The translations under genes were made by a program, and so were the position numbers. From Bacillota bacterium (GTDB taxonomy: Bacteria > Bacillota > Sulfobacillia > JAJZYS01 > JAJZLH01), in the NCBI GenBank assembly GCA_021803575.1, contig JAJZLH010000050.1, positions 1 through 37,582 on the forward strand: a stretch of 37,582 nucleotides of DNA, given 5' to 3'. How positions within the stretch are numbered: the first letter of the stretch is position 1; every line of letters starts with the position of its first letter. Shown here piece after piece: positions 8,059 to 18,117 of this stretch. The notes below the pieces were generated by a model. It was not told where the DNA came from. It saw only the letters and a program-made list of their open reading frames with translations, and ran no database searches.

Positions 8059-9299
8059 TCCTCCACCGTCACCTCCTCCGGCCAGGGGCCGACCGCGGCC
8101 ATGGACAGGCGCTCGGGCCTGAGCATCAACTCCGCCGCCGCCTGCACCTGTTCTGCCGAAACCCCGCGGATGTTGGCCAGCACTTCCTCGACGGTGGGGA
8201 TGCGGCCCAGGAGCAGGAGGTTGGCGCCGTTCCGCTCCATGCGGTTGTAGGTCGTCTCGAGGCCGAGGATGAATCCGGCCGCCACCTGCTCCTTGGCCCG
8301 GTGCAGTTCATCGTGGTCGGCCGGGCGCAGCCTGAGGCTGGTCAGCACCTCGCCCACCATGGTGATGGCCTGGCGCAGTGACTCCGGCGCCAGGTCCAGG
8401 TAGACGCCGAACATGCCAGCCACCGAGTAGAGGGCATCGTAGGCGTAGACGGAGTAGGAGATGCCCGATTCCTCGCGTAGCTTCTGGAACAGCCGGGAAC
8501 TCGGTCCCCCGCCCATGATCGCCAACAGCAGCTGCATGGCGTAGACGGCAGGGTCGGCCAGCGGCACCGCCTGCCCGCCGATGGTGACGTGCAGCTCGCC
8601 GGACGGCCGCTCCCGGATCTCCAGGCCGCGGCTGGGGCTCGGCGCCGCCACCGGCGCCGCCGCCTGGCCGGGCGGCATGGCGGCAAACAGCATCTGGGCC
8701 TGCTCGAAGAACTGCTTGGGGTCGATGGCGCCGGCTGCTGAGACCACGGTGTTGGCGCCGTGGTAGTGGGCCCGGTAGAAGTCGGTGAGGTCGGAGGCAT
8801 CGAAACTCAGCACGTTGTCTATCCGGCCCAGCACGGGAGAGGACAGGGCGTGGCCGCGAAAGACCGTCCCCTCCAGGAGATCGTGCACCAGCTCGTCCGG
8901 GGCGTCCTCCAAGAGGCGGATCTCCTCCACCACCACCTGGCGCTCGCGGGTGAGGTCGGCGGCGTCGAAGCGGGGCTGCAGAGCCAGGTCGGCCAGGAGG
9001 CGGAGCGCTGCCTGGCCGCGATGCGGCAGCACCCGGCTGTAGAAGAGGGTGAACTCCTTCGAGCTGTAGGCGTTGAGGTCGCCACCCAGATCGTCGATGG
9101 CGCGGGCGATCTCCTGGCCGCTCATGCCGCGGGTCCCCTTGAACACCATGTGCTCGATCAGGTGCGAGATGCCGTGCTGCTCGGGGTGCTCCAGGCAGGA
9201 GCCGGCCCGGACGAACACGCCGTAGGCCGCGCTCAGGCTGTTGGGGTCACGTTCCGCCACCAGCGTGACACCGTTGGAGAGGATGCGGATATCGGCCAC
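8040..9299 (-). CDS. M16-family zinc peptidase (YmxG/MlpA-like)
   Basis: The 419-aa product belongs to the pitrilysin-like M16 family: the inverted zinc motif HxxEH appears as HLIEH at 46-50, and the third ligand lies in VVVEEIRLLEDAPDEL near residue 126. Length and architecture fit the single-chain homologues found next to pnp in Firmicutes (Bacillus ymxG/mlpA). The start is GTG at 9299, giving MADIRILSNGVTLV; GGGAG lies 9 nt upstream. An ATG at 9314 and a TTG at 9320 in the same frame lack a ribosome binding site. It sits between pnp and dut and its end overlaps the dut start. Its substrate is unknown. Confidence 0.92.
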   Translation of the reverse strand: MADIRILSNGVTLVAERDPNSLSAAYGVFVRAGSCLEHPEQHGISHLIEHMVFKGTRGMSGQEIARAIDDLGGDLNAYSSKEFTLFYSRVLPHRGQAALRLLADLALQPRFDAADLTRERQVVVEEIRLLEDAPDELVHDLLEGTVFRGHALSSPVLGRIDNVLSFDASDLTDFYRAHYHGANTVVSAAGAIDPKQFFEQAQMLFAAMPPGQAAAPVAAPSPSRGLEIRERPSGELHVTIGGQAVPLADPAVYAMQLLLAIMGGGPSSRLFQKLREESGISYSVYAYDALYSVAGMFGVYLDLAPESLRQAITMVGEVLTSLRLRPADHDELHRAKEQVAAGFILGLETTYNRMERNGANLLLLGRIPTVEEVLANIRGVSAEQVQAAAELMLRPERLSMAAVGPWPEEVTVEDWTFLS

Positions 9300-9332
9300 T
9301 GTCCAGTCTCCCATTCGCAACGCAAACGTGGA

Positions 9333-9363
9333 CGGCCCCAGTCACCATTACCGACCGGGGTCC
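9333..9363 (-). terminator. Hairpin downstream of pnp
   Basis: In the 72-bp gap between pnp and the M16 gene, GACCGGGG (9353-9360) can pair with CCCCAGTC (9336-9343) as an 8-bp stem with one G-U pair and a 9-nt loop, with a further GGA/TCC extension. The minus strand continues ACGTTTGCGTTGCG. It could be a weak terminator or a 3' stabilising structure. Confidence 0.35.
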
Positions 9364-9371
9364 AACTTCCT

Positions 9372-11501
9372 TCAGGCCTGGGGTGTGCGCTCCCGCTCCG
9401 GGTGGCCGCGCAGCGCCTCTTTGTGCGACAGGTTGACCCGGCCCAGGCTGTCCACCTCGATCACCTTCACCCAGATCTCGTCGCCGACGCTGACCACGTC
9501 TTCCACCTTGTTGATGCGCTGATCGGAGAACTGGGAGATGTGCACCAGTCCGTCCTTGCCCGGCGTCAGTTCGACGAAGGCGCCAAACGGCATCAGCCGC
9601 ACCACCTTGCCCAGGTAAACCTCGCCTACCTCGGGCTCCTTGACGATGGCCATCACCATCCGCTTGGCGGCCTCGCCGGCCTCCCGGTTCACGGCGTTGA
9701 TGTAGATCGTGCCGTCGTCCTCGATGTTGATCTCGACCCGCTGGCTGCCGACCTTGGTCTTTTCGATGATGCCGTTGATCACCTTGCCGCCGGGTCCGAT
9801 CACCTCGCGGATCTTGTCCTGGGGGACCTTCAGGATCAGCACCCTCGGGGCGTGCGGCGACATCTCGGCGCGGGCGGTGGGCAGCACGGCCAGCATCTTG
9901 TCCAGGATGAACAGCCGGCCCTGCCGGGCCTGCTCCAGCGCCCGCTCCAGGATCTGGTCGGCCAGGCCGCCGATCTTGATGTCCATCTGGATGGCGGTCA
10001 CGCCCTTGGCCGTGCCTGCCACCTTGAAGTCCATGTCGCCGAGGTCGTCCTCCATACCCTGGATGTCGGTCAAAATCGCCACCCGGTCCGCTTCCTTGAC
10101 CAGGCCCATGGCGACGCCGGCCACCGGCGCCGTGATCGGCACGCCGGCGTCCATCAGCGAGAGCGTGGAGCCGCAGACCGACCCCATCGAGGTCGACCCG
10201 TTGGAAGAGAGCACCTCAGAGACCACGCGGATGGCGTAGGGGAAGTGCTCCACGTCCGGGATGACAGGCTCCAGCGCCCGCTCGGCCAGGGCGCCGTGCC
10301 CGATCGAGCGCCGGCTGGGGCCGCGCATCGGCCTGGCCTCGCCGGTCGAGAAAGGCGGGAAGTTATAGTGGTGCATGTAGCGCTTCTCTTCCTCGATGCC
10401 GATGTTGTCCAGGCGCTGAATGTCAGACAGGGAGCCCAGCGTGCACACGCTCAGCACCTGGGTCTGGCCCCTAGTGAAGAGGCCGGAGCCGTGGGTGCGG
10501 GCCAGAATCCCGGCCTGGCACCAGATCGGCCGGATCTCGTCGCTCTTCCGGCCGTCCGGCCGGATCCCCTCCTCCAGGATGGCGCGGCGCACTTCCTTCT
10601 TGAGCAGGTCATGGAAGGCGTCTCCTACCGTGTCCCCGGCCTCGGGGAAACGGCTGGCCAGGGCCTGTTCGGTCTGGGCCTGGAGTTCAGCCAGGGCGGC
10701 GTCGCGGGCGTCCTTGTCGGCGTTGCGCACGGCCAGCCGGATCCGGCTCTCCGCCTCCTGCCGCACGGCCTCCGCCAGCTCGTCGGGGACCGTGAACAGG
10801 GGCAGCGTCATCTTCGCCTTGCCAGCCTTGGCCTGAAGCCGCCTCTGCATCTCGATCACCGGCTGGATGGCGTCGTGGCCGAAGCGGATGGCGCCGAGGA
10901 TCTCCGCCTCAGGCACCTCCTGGGCACCGGCCTCGATCATGATCACCGCGTCCTGGCTGCCGGCCACGGTCAGGTCGATCAGGCTGCCCTCGGTGTCGGC
11001 GACGGTCGGGTTCAGGATGTACTGACCGTTCTTCCAGCCGACCACGCAGGCGCCGATCGGCCCGGCGAAGGGGATGTCCGAGAGGGTGAGGGCGCAGGAG
11101 GCGCCGATGATGCCAGGGATCTCGGATGGGCTGTCGTGGTCGACGGACAGGACGGTGGCGATGACCTGAACCTCGTTGCGCACGCCCTTGGGGAAGAGCG
11201 GCCGGATCGGCCGGTCGGTCAGCCGGCAGGCCAGGGTGGTGCGGTCGGCGCCGCGCCCCTCGCGCTTGATGAAACCGCCGGGGATGCGCCCTACCGAGTA
11301 GAGCCGCTCCTCATAGTCGACCGTCAGCGGGAAAAAATCGGCGCCCGGCCTGGGCTTGTCCGCCACGCAGGCGGTGACCAGCACCGAAGTGTCGCCGTAC
11401 GAAACCAACACCGCACCGTTGGCCAGTCCGGCCAGACGGCCCGTCTCCAGCTTCAGGGTGCGGCCGCCCCACACGATCTCTTCTGTGTACACCTGATCCA
11501 T
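9372..11501 (-). CDS. pnp: Polyribonucleotide nucleotidyltransferase (PNPase)
   Basis: PNPase degrades RNA 3'-to-5' using phosphate and can add 3' tails. The 709-aa product has the full architecture: two RNase PH domains (about 10-230 and 310-540) separated by a helical domain, a KH domain with [15 protein letters not shown], and an S1 domain beginning [18 protein letters not shown] (about 620-690). The start is ATG at 11501 ([14 protein letters not shown]), preceded by AAGGGGCG; an upstream in-frame start would add 11 unrelated residues. It lies just after rpsO, the ancestral order, with a terminator-like hairpin between the two. In many bacteria PNPase controls its own mRNA, but no such site can be assigned here. 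Confidence 0.97.
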   Translation of the reverse strand: MDQVYTEEIVWGGRTLKLETGRLAGLANGAVLVSYGDTSVLVTACVADKPRPGADFFPLTVDYEERLYSVGRIPGGFIKREGRGADRTTLACRLTDRPIRPLFPKGVRNEVQVIATVLSVDHDSPSEIPGIIGASCALTLSDIPFAGPIGACVVGWKNGQYILNPTVADTEGSLIDLTVAGSQDAVIMIEAGAQEVPEAEILGAIRFGHDAIQPVIEMQRRLQAKAGKAKMTLPLFTVPDELAEAVRQEAESRIRLAVRNADKDARDAALAELQAQTEQALASRFPEAGDTVGDAFHDLLKKEVRRAILEEGIRPDGRKSDEIRPIWCQAGILARTHGSGLFTRGQTQVLSVCTLGSLSDIQRLDNIGIEEEKRYMHHYNFPPFSTGEARPMRGPSRRSIGHGALAERALEPVIPDVEHFPYAIRVVSEVLSSNGSTSMGSVCGSTLSLMDAGVPITAPVAGVAMGLVKEADRVAILTDIQGMEDDLGDMDFKVAGTAKGVTAIQMDIKIGGLADQILERALEQARQGRLFILDKMLAVLPTARAEMSPHAPRVLILKVPQDKIREVIGPGGKVINGIIEKTKVGSQRVEINIEDDGTIYINAVNREAGEAAKRMVMAIVKEPEVGEVYLGKVVRLMPFGAFVELTPGKDGLVHISQFSDQRINKVEDVVSVGDEIWVKVIEVDSLGRVNLSHKEALRGHPERERTPQA

Positions 11502-11539
11502 CTCTTCGCCCCTTCTTTCTGCTCCCCCATCCACCCATC

Positions 11540-11569
11540 AAAAGGCCAGCAGCGGTCTCCCGCTGCCGG
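11540..11569 (-). terminator. Intrinsic terminator between rpsO and pnp
   Basis: On the minus strand a 10-bp stem with one G-U pair (CCGGCAGCGG at 60-69 of the 11500s, CCGCTGCTGG at 46-55) is capped by the GNRA tetraloop GAGA and followed by CCTTTTGATG. This is the best intrinsic terminator outside the argF leader. It would end the rpsO transcript, with read-through supplying pnp. Confidence 0.7.
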
Positions 11570-11573
11570 TCTG

Positions 11574-11843
11574 TCAGTGTCTCAGACCCAACCGCTCCAC
11601 CAGGCTCAGGTATCGCTCGGCATCCAAGCGGTGCAGATAGGCCAGAAGCCGTCTGCGCTGGCCGACCATCTGCAGCAGTCCCCGCCGGGAATGGAAGTCC
11701 TTCTTGTGCACCTTCAGGTGCTCGGTCAGGGCCGTGATGCGCCCGGTGAGCAGGGCGATCTGCACCTCAGGTGAGCCGGTGTCTCCCTCGTGCCGCCGGT
11801 AGGCATCAATCACGTCGTGCTTGGTACTGGTCACTGTGGTCAC
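11574..11843 (-). CDS. rpsO: 30S ribosomal protein S15
   Basis: S15 binds 16S rRNA helices 20-22 early in small-subunit assembly. The product is exactly the usual 89 aa and contains the family core [19 protein letters not shown] and the basic [22 protein letters not shown]. The start is GTG at 11843 ([11 protein letters not shown]), with GGGAGG 9 nt upstream; a second in-frame GTG at 11834 is too far from that site. It is followed by a good terminator and then pnp. The 128-bp gap to ribF is GC-rich; it may hold a promoter and the kind of structured S15 leader known from other bacteria, but no defined family was recognised. Confidence 0.98.
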   Translation of the reverse strand: MTTVTSTKHDVIDAYRRHEGDTGSPEVQIALLTGRITALTEHLKVHKKDFHSRRGLLQMVGQRRRLLAYLHRLDAERYLSLVERLGLRH

Positions 11844-11965
11844 CCGCTGTGTCCTCCCTAGTTCCTGGGGGCTTCCCGCCACGCCGCGCCAGGGGCGGAG
11901 CACCCCTTGGCCCAGCAGTGCGGACCGGTGCCCGCCTAGGCAATCTCTGCTCACGGTCGGGTCTG

Positions 11966-11994
11966 AACGTATCACAACCAGGTGGCGGGTTCAA
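11966..11994 (-). promoter_or_regulatory. Possible rpsO promoter
   Basis: TTGAAC (11989-11994, within the end of ribF) is followed after 17 bp by TACGTT (11966-11971) on the minus strand. The match to consensus is only 4 and 3 of 6, so this is a weak candidate supported mainly by spacing and by the common presence of an rpsO promoter at this position. Confidence 0.25.
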
Positions 11995-12928
11995 CGGCCC
12001 GAGGCAGCCGGGCCTCCTCGCCCAGCCAGCGCCTGGCCTCTGTCACGTCGTTTGCCATCTGCCGGGCCAGGGCGTCCAGCGACGCAAAGGCGCGGGCTGG
12101 GCGCAGCCGCCGGACCAGCGCCACTTCGAGGTGGCGGCCATAGAGGTCGTCCCCGCCATCCAGGAGGTGGACTTCCACCACCGGCTCCGGGCCGAACATC
12201 GGCCTCGGCCCGAGATGGACGGCGGCCATCTGCCAGCGCCCGCCGGGGGGGCCGGCGAAGGCGGCGTAGATGCCGTCGGCCGGGCGGAGCTTGCCGGCCG
12301 GCAGGGCCAGATTGGCCGTGGCAAAGCCGAGCCGGCGGCCCCTGCCCTCGCCGTGCACCACCATGCCACCGATCTGGTAGGGACGGCCCAGCCGCCGCCT
12401 GGCCATGGCCAGCCGGCCGGCCCCAAGCTGCCTGCGGATGGCGCTGGCCGAGACCACTTCACCGCCGATACGCAGGGCGGGGGCGACCCGTACTTCCATG
12501 TCCAGGGCCCGTCCCAGGCGGCGTAACGCCGCCACGTCTCCGGCCGCCCGGTGGCCGAAGCGATAGCTGCTACCGACCACCACCAGCCGCACGCCAAGCC
12601 GCTCGTGCAATACCTCCCGCACGAAGGCTTCGGGCGTCATGTTCCGCACCTCATCGCTGAAAGGCAGCCGGTAGGCGGCCTTCACACCATAGGCATGGAG
12701 GAGCGCCGCCCGCTCCGGCATGGTGGTGAGGAGCTGCAGAGGCTCCTCGGGCCGGAGCACCTGGCGGGGGTGCGGGTCGAGCACCAGCGCCGCCGGGAGC
12801 AGGTCACCTGCCGCCCCTAGGGCGGAGAGCACCGCCTGATGGCCGAGGTGGACGCCGTCGAAGTTGCCGAGGGCCAAAGCCAAAGGCCGGCCTGGCCGGT
12901 CTGGTAGCTCAAGCCAGGTGGCGCTCAC
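11972..12928 (-). CDS. ribF: Bifunctional riboflavin kinase/FAD synthetase
   Basis: RibF makes FMN from riboflavin and then FAD. The 318-aa product has the N-terminal nucleotidyltransferase domain ([11 protein letters not shown] at 21-31, SASAIRRQL near 163-171) and the C-terminal riboflavin kinase domain ([16 protein letters not shown] near 192-207, [15 protein letters not shown] near 258-272). In the kinase loop the usual GFPTAN reads GFATAN, a proline-to-alanine change that is probably tolerated. GTG at 12928 overlaps the truB stop as GTGA. The truB-ribF-rpsO order is the conserved Firmicutes arrangement (ribC in Bacillus). Confidence 0.95.
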   Translation of the reverse strand: MSATWLELPDRPGRPLALALGNFDGVHLGHQAVLSALGAAGDLLPAALVLDPHPRQVLRPEEPLQLLTTMPERAALLHAYGVKAAYRLPFSDEVRNMTPEAFVREVLHERLGVRLVVVGSSYRFGHRAAGDVAALRRLGRALDMEVRVAPALRIGGEVVSASAIRRQLGAGRLAMARRRLGRPYQIGGMVVHGEGRGRRLGFATANLALPAGKLRPADGIYAAFAGPPGGRWQMAAVHLGPRPMFGPEPVVEVHLLDGGDDLYGRHLEVALVRRLRPARAFASLDALARQMANDVTEARRWLGEEARLPRAVEPATWL

Positions 12929-13788
12929 TCGCCCACCACCGTCAGCGGGCGCCAGAGATCGCCGTCACGGCGCCCCACCGCCAACAGGCGGCCAGAAGCC
13001 TCGGCCACGGCCAGGGAAAGCCCCGCCGGCAGCGAGGTTGGCGGCATTAGCCGCTGACCCTGGCGCACCTTGGCCCAGGTCTCGAGACCGATCGGCCACC
13101 TCGGCCAGCTGGCGAACGGCGTGTCCAGCGGCAAAAGGCGCTCCGGGCCGATCTCGGCGGGGGGCACGGCCTCAGCTTCGCCAAACGGACCCACGCTCAG
13201 GCGCACCAGACTGGCCAGGGTGGCGGCCAGGCCGAGTTCCCTGCCCAGCTCTTCGGCCAGCGTCCGGATGTAGGCCCCCGAGGATACCCGCCAGAAGACG
13301 GCGGCCCGGGCCACCCTCCCTGGCACGAGGCCGACCAGCGCCGCCTCGGCCACCGTCACCGTACGCTCCGGCCGCTCCACCTCTTCGCCTCGCCGAAACC
13401 GGCGATAGAGGGGCTCTCCGCCTACCTTGACGGCCGAGGCCAACGGCACCCGGTAGGTGCGCTGGCCGACCATGGCGCCCAGCCCGTCCCTCACCGCCTT
13501 CTTGGTGAGGCGGGCGGCCGAGCTTAAGGCGGTAACCTCTCCGGCCAGATCGCCGCTAGTGGTGGCGAGGCCGAACCACACCTCGCTGAAGTAGCTCTTA
13601 TCGACTCCGACCAGGTAGCGCACCAGCCGGCGCGCCCTGCCCACCGCTACCACCAGCACGCCGGAGGCCAGCGGGTCGAGCGTGCCCAGGTGGCCGGCCG
13701 GCTCCGCCAGGCGGGCACGCACCTCTTGGACCAGATCGTGGGAGGTCGGCCCAGGCGGCTTCCAGAGCACCAAGAAGCCATCTGTCAT
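12925..13788 (-). CDS. truB: tRNA pseudouridine-55 synthase
   Basis: TruB makes pseudouridine 55 in the T-loop of tRNAs and also acts as a tRNA folding chaperone. The 287-aa product starts with the KPPGPTSHDLV motif (10-20) and has the catalytic aspartate at 38 in GTLDPLASGVL; GAYIRTLAEELG later matches the family motif that positions the RNA. ATG at 13788 overlaps the nrnA stop as ATGA, and its own stop overlaps ribF. The gene is thus embedded in a chain of coupled genes concerned with RNA maturation. Confidence 0.97.
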   Translation of the reverse strand: MTDGFLVLWKPPGPTSHDLVQEVRARLAEPAGHLGTLDPLASGVLVVAVGRARRLVRYLVGVDKSYFSEVWFGLATTSGDLAGEVTALSSAARLTKKAVRDGLGAMVGQRTYRVPLASAVKVGGEPLYRRFRRGEEVERPERTVTVAEAALVGLVPGRVARAAVFWRVSSGAYIRTLAEELGRELGLAATLASLVRLSVGPFGEAEAVPPAEIGPERLLPLDTPFASWPRWPIGLETWAKVRQGQRLMPPTSLPAGLSLAVAEASGRLLAVGRRDGDLWRPLTVVGE

Positions 13789-14753
13789 CGTACTGGCAAC
13801 GCCTGTGCCAGAGCGACCAGCAGTCTCGCCTCGGCCTCCTCGAGGGTGCAGGGGCCGAGCGTGATGCCAGCGGCCTGCGGGTGGCCGCCGCCGCCCAGGT
13901 CATGCGCCACCTGGCTGACGTCGACCCCGGGGCGCGACCTGAGGCTGATTCGCACCTGTCCCGCCTCGTCACGGAGGAGGGCACCGACCAAGGCGCCCTT
14001 GACGCTTCTGGCGAAGCTGACGATCTCGAAGGACTCACCGTCGCGCCCCTCCAGGCCCAGGCTGGCCATGGCGGTGCTCTCCAGGCGCATCACGGCGACC
14101 TGGCCGCCGTGGTGGACGCGCAGGGTGCTGAGCGCCAGGCCAAGCAGACGCAGAGTGGCGAGTGGCAGGCTCTCATACACCGCGGTCGAGACTTCGCCCG
14201 GCTCCACGCCGGCCTCTAGAAGGCGGGCCGTCTTGCGGTGCGTCTCCGGGCTGGTGCTGTCGAAGCTGAACCGCCCGGTGTCGGTCGAGATCGCCACATA
14301 CAGGCAGAGTGCGATCTCTTTGTCGATCACCAGGTGCATGCCGTCCAGAAGGTCCATCACCAGTTCGCCCACGGCCGAGGCCAAGGGGTCGACCAGATTG
14401 ACCTCGCCGAACAGCGGGTTGGTCAGGTGGTGATCGACGTTGATCACCAGGGGTGCATAGTGATGCAGCTCGAAGGGCGCCTGGGCCCGTGCCATCTCGG
14501 CCAAGTCGAGGGTGAGGACGGCGTCGAAGGTCCGCCCCTCGGCCGCGGACCAGGGGCGGATCCCCTTGGCTCCGGGCAGAAAGCCATAGATGTCAGGCAA
14601 AGGGTCGGCGCTGACCACCAGCACGTCCTTCCCGGCCCGGCCGAGGGCCAGGGCCATCGCCAGGTTGCTGCCTACAGCGTCTCCGTCTGGTTTGGTGTGC
14701 AGGCACAAGAGCAGGCGCTTTGCCTGGCTGATCGCCTCCAGGGCGGTGGTCAC
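13785..14753 (-). CDS. nrnA: DHH-family phosphoesterase, NrnA-like nanoRNase
   Basis: The 322-aa product is a DHH/DHHA1 protein: motif I HTKPDGDAVGS (19-29), the DHH motif NVDHHLTN (105-112), and the C-terminal GGGGHPQAAG near 287-296. Firmicutes members next to rbfA and truB degrade 2-5-nt RNAs and pAp, or hydrolyse cyclic dinucleotide products such as pApA; which activity dominates cannot be told here. GTG at 14753 overlaps the rbfA stop as GTGA, with GGGAG just upstream. Located between rbfA and truB, it belongs to the RNA-metabolism chain. Confidence 0.92.
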   Translation of the reverse strand: MTTALEAISQAKRLLLCLHTKPDGDAVGSNLAMALALGRAGKDVLVVSADPLPDIYGFLPGAKGIRPWSAAEGRTFDAVLTLDLAEMARAQAPFELHHYAPLVINVDHHLTNPLFGEVNLVDPLASAVGELVMDLLDGMHLVIDKEIALCLYVAISTDTGRFSFDSTSPETHRKTARLLEAGVEPGEVSTAVYESLPLATLRLLGLALSTLRVHHGGQVAVMRLESTAMASLGLEGRDGESFEIVSFARSVKGALVGALLRDEAGQVRISLRSRPGVDVSQVAHDLGGGGHPQAAGITLGPCTLEEAEARLLVALAQALPVR

Positions 14754-15097
14754 CGCTGCTCCCGCCTGTGGATTTCTCCCAACAGGAGGTCGATGCGCTG
14801 GCTATTGGCCAAGGACGGGTCCATCTTCCAGCGCAGCTCCGGCGCCTTGCGCAGCTGAAGGCGCTCGGCCACCCTGCGCCGGGTGAGGCTGGTGGCCGAA
14901 GCCAGCGCCTTGGCCGACGATGCCCAGACCTCAGCCTCGCCCAGCACGCTGACGTAAACGTCCGCCACCGCCAGGTCGCGGCTCACCTCGACCCGCACCA
15001 CGCTGGCAAAGCCAAGACGGGGGTCGGACAGGCCGGCCAGCACGGCGGCCACCACATCCTGGATTTCAGCGGCAAGACGCTGGCGGCGCTCTGGCAT
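14750..15097 (-). CDS. rbfA: 30S ribosome-binding factor RbfA
   Basis: RbfA is a small KH-fold protein that binds the immature 30S subunit and helps process the 5' end of 16S rRNA, notably in the cold. The product is about 115 aa and contains the family pattern from SDPRLGFASVVRVEVSRDLAVADVYVS through LRKAPELRWKMDPS in separate blocks (about 23-105). ATG at 15097 is preferred, with GGTGAG upstream; a GTG at 15109 overlaps the ylxP stop and would add four residues. It follows infB and ylxP, the usual order. Confidence 0.95.
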   Translation of the reverse strand: MPERRQRLAAEIQDVVAAVLAGLSDPRLGFASVVRVEVSRDLAVADVYVSVLGEAEVWASSAKALASATSLTRRRVAERLQLRKAPELRWKMDPSLANSQRIDLLLGEIHRREQR

Positions 15098-15108
15098 GTT
15101 CTCACCCA

Positions 15109-15387
15109 CTACCTCACATCGATCGAAAGGGCCACCGGGTCCCCGGCCACACTGACGGCCCAGTCCAGCGCACGGTCCATCACCGGCCGCAGCACGGCGG
15201 CGTCCTGGCCGACCAGCACCCAGGCCACGGACAGGAGCTTCGGCCGGTCCTGATCCGCGACCTCCGCCACGGCGGCGGAAAAGCGTGCCCTGAGGCCATC
15301 CAGAAGCTTACGTCTGATTTGGCGCTTATCCTTCAGGCTCTGGCAGTAGCCGAGGTGGAAGGTGGCCTGCGCCACGAGCACCACCAT
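15109..15387 (-). CDS. ylxP: YlxP-like DUF503 protein
   Basis: The 92-aa product matches the DUF503 family: an N-terminal strand MVVLVAQATFHLGYCQSLKDK followed by KRQIRRKLLDGLRARFSAAVAEV and a hydrophobic second half. The ferredoxin-like fold is known from homologues, but the function is not established; the constant position between infB and rbfA suggests a role near ribosome maturation. ATG at 15387 comes one base after the infB stop (TAGGATG). There are no conserved acid or cysteine clusters suggestive of catalysis. Confidence 0.88.
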   Translation of the reverse strand: MVVLVAQATFHLGYCQSLKDKRQIRRKLLDGLRARFSAAVAEVADQDRPKLLSVAWVLVGQDAAVLRPVMDRALDWAVSVAGDPVALSIDVR

Positions 15388-15388
15388 C

Positions 15389-17758
15389 CTAGGTGACGGG
15401 CACCTCTTCCATGGTCAGGATCTCCAGGATGTCCCCGACCTTGAAGTCGTTGAACTTCTCCAGCGTGAGCCCGCACTCCATGCCGGCGTTCACCTCGCGG
15501 GCGTCGTCCTTGAAGCGGCGCAGCGAGTCGACCCTGCCCTCGTGGACGATGGTGCCGTCTCGGAGCAGGCGCACGGAGGCGTTTCGGGCCAGCTTGCCGT
15601 CGGTGACGTAGAGGCCGGCCACCGTCCCGATCTTCGACACGTGGAAGACCTGGCGCACCTCGGCGTGACCAAGGATCACCTCGCGCAGAGTGGGGGCGAG
15701 CAGTCCCTTCATGGCAGCCTCAATCTCTTCCAGAAGTTCGTAGATGACGCGGTAGGTGCGAATCTCGACGCCCTCGGTGTCGGCCAGCCGCTTGGCGCTC
15801 GGTGTCGGCCGCACGTTGAATCCGACCACCACGGCCCGCGAGGCGGCGGCCAGCGTGATATCCGACTCGGTGATGGCGCCGACCCCGTCGTGGAGCACCT
15901 GCACGTGCACGTCCTGGCGGGCGAGGCGGCCGATCGCTTCCTTCACCGCCTCGACGGAGCCCTGCACGTCCCCCTTCAGGACCATCCGCAGCTCCTGCAC
16001 ATCGCCCTCGGCGATGCGGGCGTAGAGCTGCTCCAGGGAGCCGCGGGCGATGCCGGAGCTGGACTCCAGCCGGTCCCGCTGCGCCCGCTGATCGGCCAGC
16101 TGGCGGGCCATGCGCTCGTCGGCGACCACGATCAGGCGGTCACCGCCTTCGGGCAGGTCGGCCAGGCCGACCACCTCGACCGGCGTGGCCGGGCCAGCCC
16201 GCTTGATCGACTTGCCCTTGTCGTCGAACAGCGCCCGTACCTTGCCGAAGGCGGACCCTGCCACGAAGGTGTCGCCCACCTTCAGGGTGCCGCTCTGCAC
16301 CAGCACGGTGGCGACCGGGCCCCGCCCCTTGTCCAGCTGGGCCTCGATCACGGTGCCGCGGCCTGGCAGGGTCGGATCGGCCTTCAGATCCAGCATCTCA
16401 GCCACCAGCAGAAGCATCTCCAAGAGCTGGTCCAGGCCCTCGTGGGTCTTGGCGGAGACCGGCACCATGATGGTGTCGCCGCCCCACTCCTCGGAGATCA
16501 GCCCGTGTTCGGACAGCTGCTGCCGCAGCCGCTCCGGGTTGGCCTCCGGCCGGTCGATCTTGTTCATGGCCACCACGATCGGCACGCCTGCCGCCCGGGC
16601 ATGGCTGATCGCCTCCACCGTCTGCGGCATCACGCCGTCGTCGGCCGCCACCACCAGCACGGCGATGTCGGTGAGGCCGGCGCCCCTGGCCCGCATGGCC
16701 GTGAAGGCCTCATGTCCGGGCGTGTCCAGAAAGACGATCTTCTTGCCGTGCAGCGACACGGTGTAGGCACCGATGTGCTGGGTGATGCCGCCGGCCTCCT
16801 GCTGGGTGACCCTGGTCTCCCGGTAGGCGTCAAGCAGAGAGGTCTTGCCATGGTCGACGTGACCCATCACCGTCACCACCGGAGCCCTGGGCTCAAGCGC
16901 CTCGGGGTTCACCTCGGGGGCGGCGGTCAGGGCCTCCTCCAGGTCGGGCTTGGCCGCCTTGACCTCGGTCCTGAGCCCGAACTCGGCCGCCATCACCTCG
17001 GCGGTGTCGGCGTCCACCTCCTGGTTGATGGTGGCCAGGATGCCGAGTTGCATCAGCTGCTTGATGATCTCGGCGGCCGGCACGCCGAAACGCTGCGACA
17101 AGGTGGAGACGGTCATTGGCCCGTCGATCACCACCGTGCGGTCCGGGCGTGGCTGGTTGGCGCGGGGCGCCTTCTTCCGGCGCACCGGTGTCAGCTTGCG
17201 CAGGTTGCCGCGGTCCTCGCGCTCCAGCCAGGTGGCGCGCGAGTTACGCTCGTCCTTGCCAGAGGGGCGACCGCCGTCGCGGCGGGGCGGTTCGAAGTTC
17301 ACGGCGGCCGGCGCCTCGGCCGCCGGTGCATAGCCGCTGGTCGGGCGGAAGCTTGCGGCAGAGGGCGGCGGCCCGAAGGTGGTGGTGCTCCGGGCGGCAG
17401 GCAGGGCGCTGGACGGTGTGAAGCGAGGTCGCTCGCCCGCCGGCCTGGGTGTGGAGAGCGGCTCTCTGGGCCGCACGCTGGCTGGTGCCGGATGTACGGT
17501 GCGCGGGGCCGGAGGCGGCACCGGCTTGGGCTTGGGCGGGGCCGCGCCGCCGACCGGCGATCCGCCCGCCGGCTTCACCGCCGGCTCCGGCGCTACCTCT
17601 GCTGCCGCCTTGCCTGAGACGATGTCGCGGACGCGCTGAACCTGGTCGTCCTCGAGGGTCGACATGTGGTTTCGCACATCCACGCCCAGCCGTTTCAGAA
17701 GGGCGATCAGGCGCCTCGAGTCGATGCTCAGCTCTTTGGCCAGTTCATGTACTCTCAT
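15389..17758 (-). CDS. infB: Translation initiation factor IF-2
   Basis: IF-2 is the GTPase that brings initiator tRNA to the 30S subunit and promotes subunit joining. The 789-aa product starts with the IF2N domain ([21 protein letters not shown]), continues with a Pro/Ala-rich linker (about 50-170), a second IF2N domain (about 212-262) and the G domain: GHVDHGKT 299-306, GGITQHIG 323-330, DTPGHE 345-350, NKID 399-402, SAK near 438. Domains II-IV follow. ATG at 17758 overlaps the ylxQ stop as ATGA. Operon position nusA-ylxR-ylxQ-infB is typical. Confidence 0.98.
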   Translation of the reverse strand: MRVHELAKELSIDSRRLIALLKRLGVDVRNHMSTLEDDQVQRVRDIVSGKAAAEVAPEPAVKPAGGSPVGGAAPPKPKPVPPPAPRTVHPAPASVRPREPLSTPRPAGERPRFTPSSALPAARSTTTFGPPPSAASFRPTSGYAPAAEAPAAVNFEPPRRDGGRPSGKDERNSRATWLEREDRGNLRKLTPVRRKKAPRANQPRPDRTVVIDGPMTVSTLSQRFGVPAAEIIKQLMQLGILATINQEVDADTAEVMAAEFGLRTEVKAAKPDLEEALTAAPEVNPEALEPRAPVVTVMGHVDHGKTSLLDAYRETRVTQQEAGGITQHIGAYTVSLHGKKIVFLDTPGHEAFTAMRARGAGLTDIAVLVVAADDGVMPQTVEAISHARAAGVPIVVAMNKIDRPEANPERLRQQLSEHGLISEEWGGDTIMVPVSAKTHEGLDQLLEMLLLVAEMLDLKADPTLPGRGTVIEAQLDKGRGPVATVLVQSGTLKVGDTFVAGSAFGKVRALFDDKGKSIKRAGPATPVEVVGLADLPEGGDRLIVVADERMARQLADQRAQRDRLESSSGIARGSLEQLYARIAEGDVQELRMVLKGDVQGSVEAVKEAIGRLARQDVHVQVLHDGVGAITESDITLAAASRAVVVGFNVRPTPSAKRLADTEGVEIRTYRVIYELLEEIEAAMKGLLAPTLREVILGHAEVRQVFHVSKIGTVAGLYVTDGKLARNASVRLLRDGTIVHEGRVDSLRRFKDDAREVNAGMECGLTLEKFNDFKVGDILEILTMEEVPVT

Positions 17759-18117
17759 CCTGCCAGGCGGCCGCTGGGGCCGCCCTCACCTCCGTCCGGA
17801 AACTGATGGCGGCGCTGGATCTCTCTGGCCAGATGCACATCTAGCACCGCAGCCATGCCGGTCGGATTGCGGCCGAGCGCCTGGCCAAGGGCAGCCATGG
17901 ACTCGCCGAGCGAGACCGTGGGCACCGCACCGGCGGCCCGCTCCACCCGGCGGCGGCTGCCTGCCGAGAGGTCTCGGGCCAGGACCACCAGGTGGGCCCG
18001 CCCGCGGCCGAGGGCGGCGGCCACGGCCTCAGCGCCGACCGCTAGCTGCCCCGCCCTGAGCGCCAGCCCGACCATGGACAGGAGCGTCCCGGTGGGCTTC
18101 GATCTGCGTTCGGACAT
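17755..18117 (-). CDS. ylxQ: L7Ae-family RNA-binding protein YlxQ
   Basis: The 120-aa product has the L7Ae/L30e-type start [19 protein letters not shown] (14-32) and [10 protein letters not shown] (43-52), typical of the YlxQ group that binds kink-turn RNA. Its cellular partner is not established. The start ATG at 18117 is chosen because GAGGAGGTGAT lies 9 nt upstream inside ylxR; this makes an 89-bp out-of-frame overlap with ylxR. An internal ATG at 18075 would remove 14 residues but has no such site. The C-terminus, from about residue 100, is a Gly-rich extension. Confidence 0.88.
   Translation of the reverse strand: MSERRSKPTGTLLSMVGLALRAGQLAVGAEAVAAALGRGRAHLVVLARDLSAGSRRRVERAAGAVPTVSLGESMAALGQALGRNPTGMAAVLDVHLAREIQRRHQFPDGGEGGPSGRLAG

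Noticed and set aside
8760-11774. A 1004-codon open frame on the plus strand
   Set aside because: It is antisense to the M16 gene, pnp and rpsO; the His/Asp/Gly-rich translation is typical of mirror frames in high-GC DNA and shows no domain.
15362-17617. A 751-codon open frame on the plus strand
   Set aside because: It lies antisense to infB, whose translation has complete IF-2 motifs; no ribosome binding site or recognisable domain supports the plus-strand frame.
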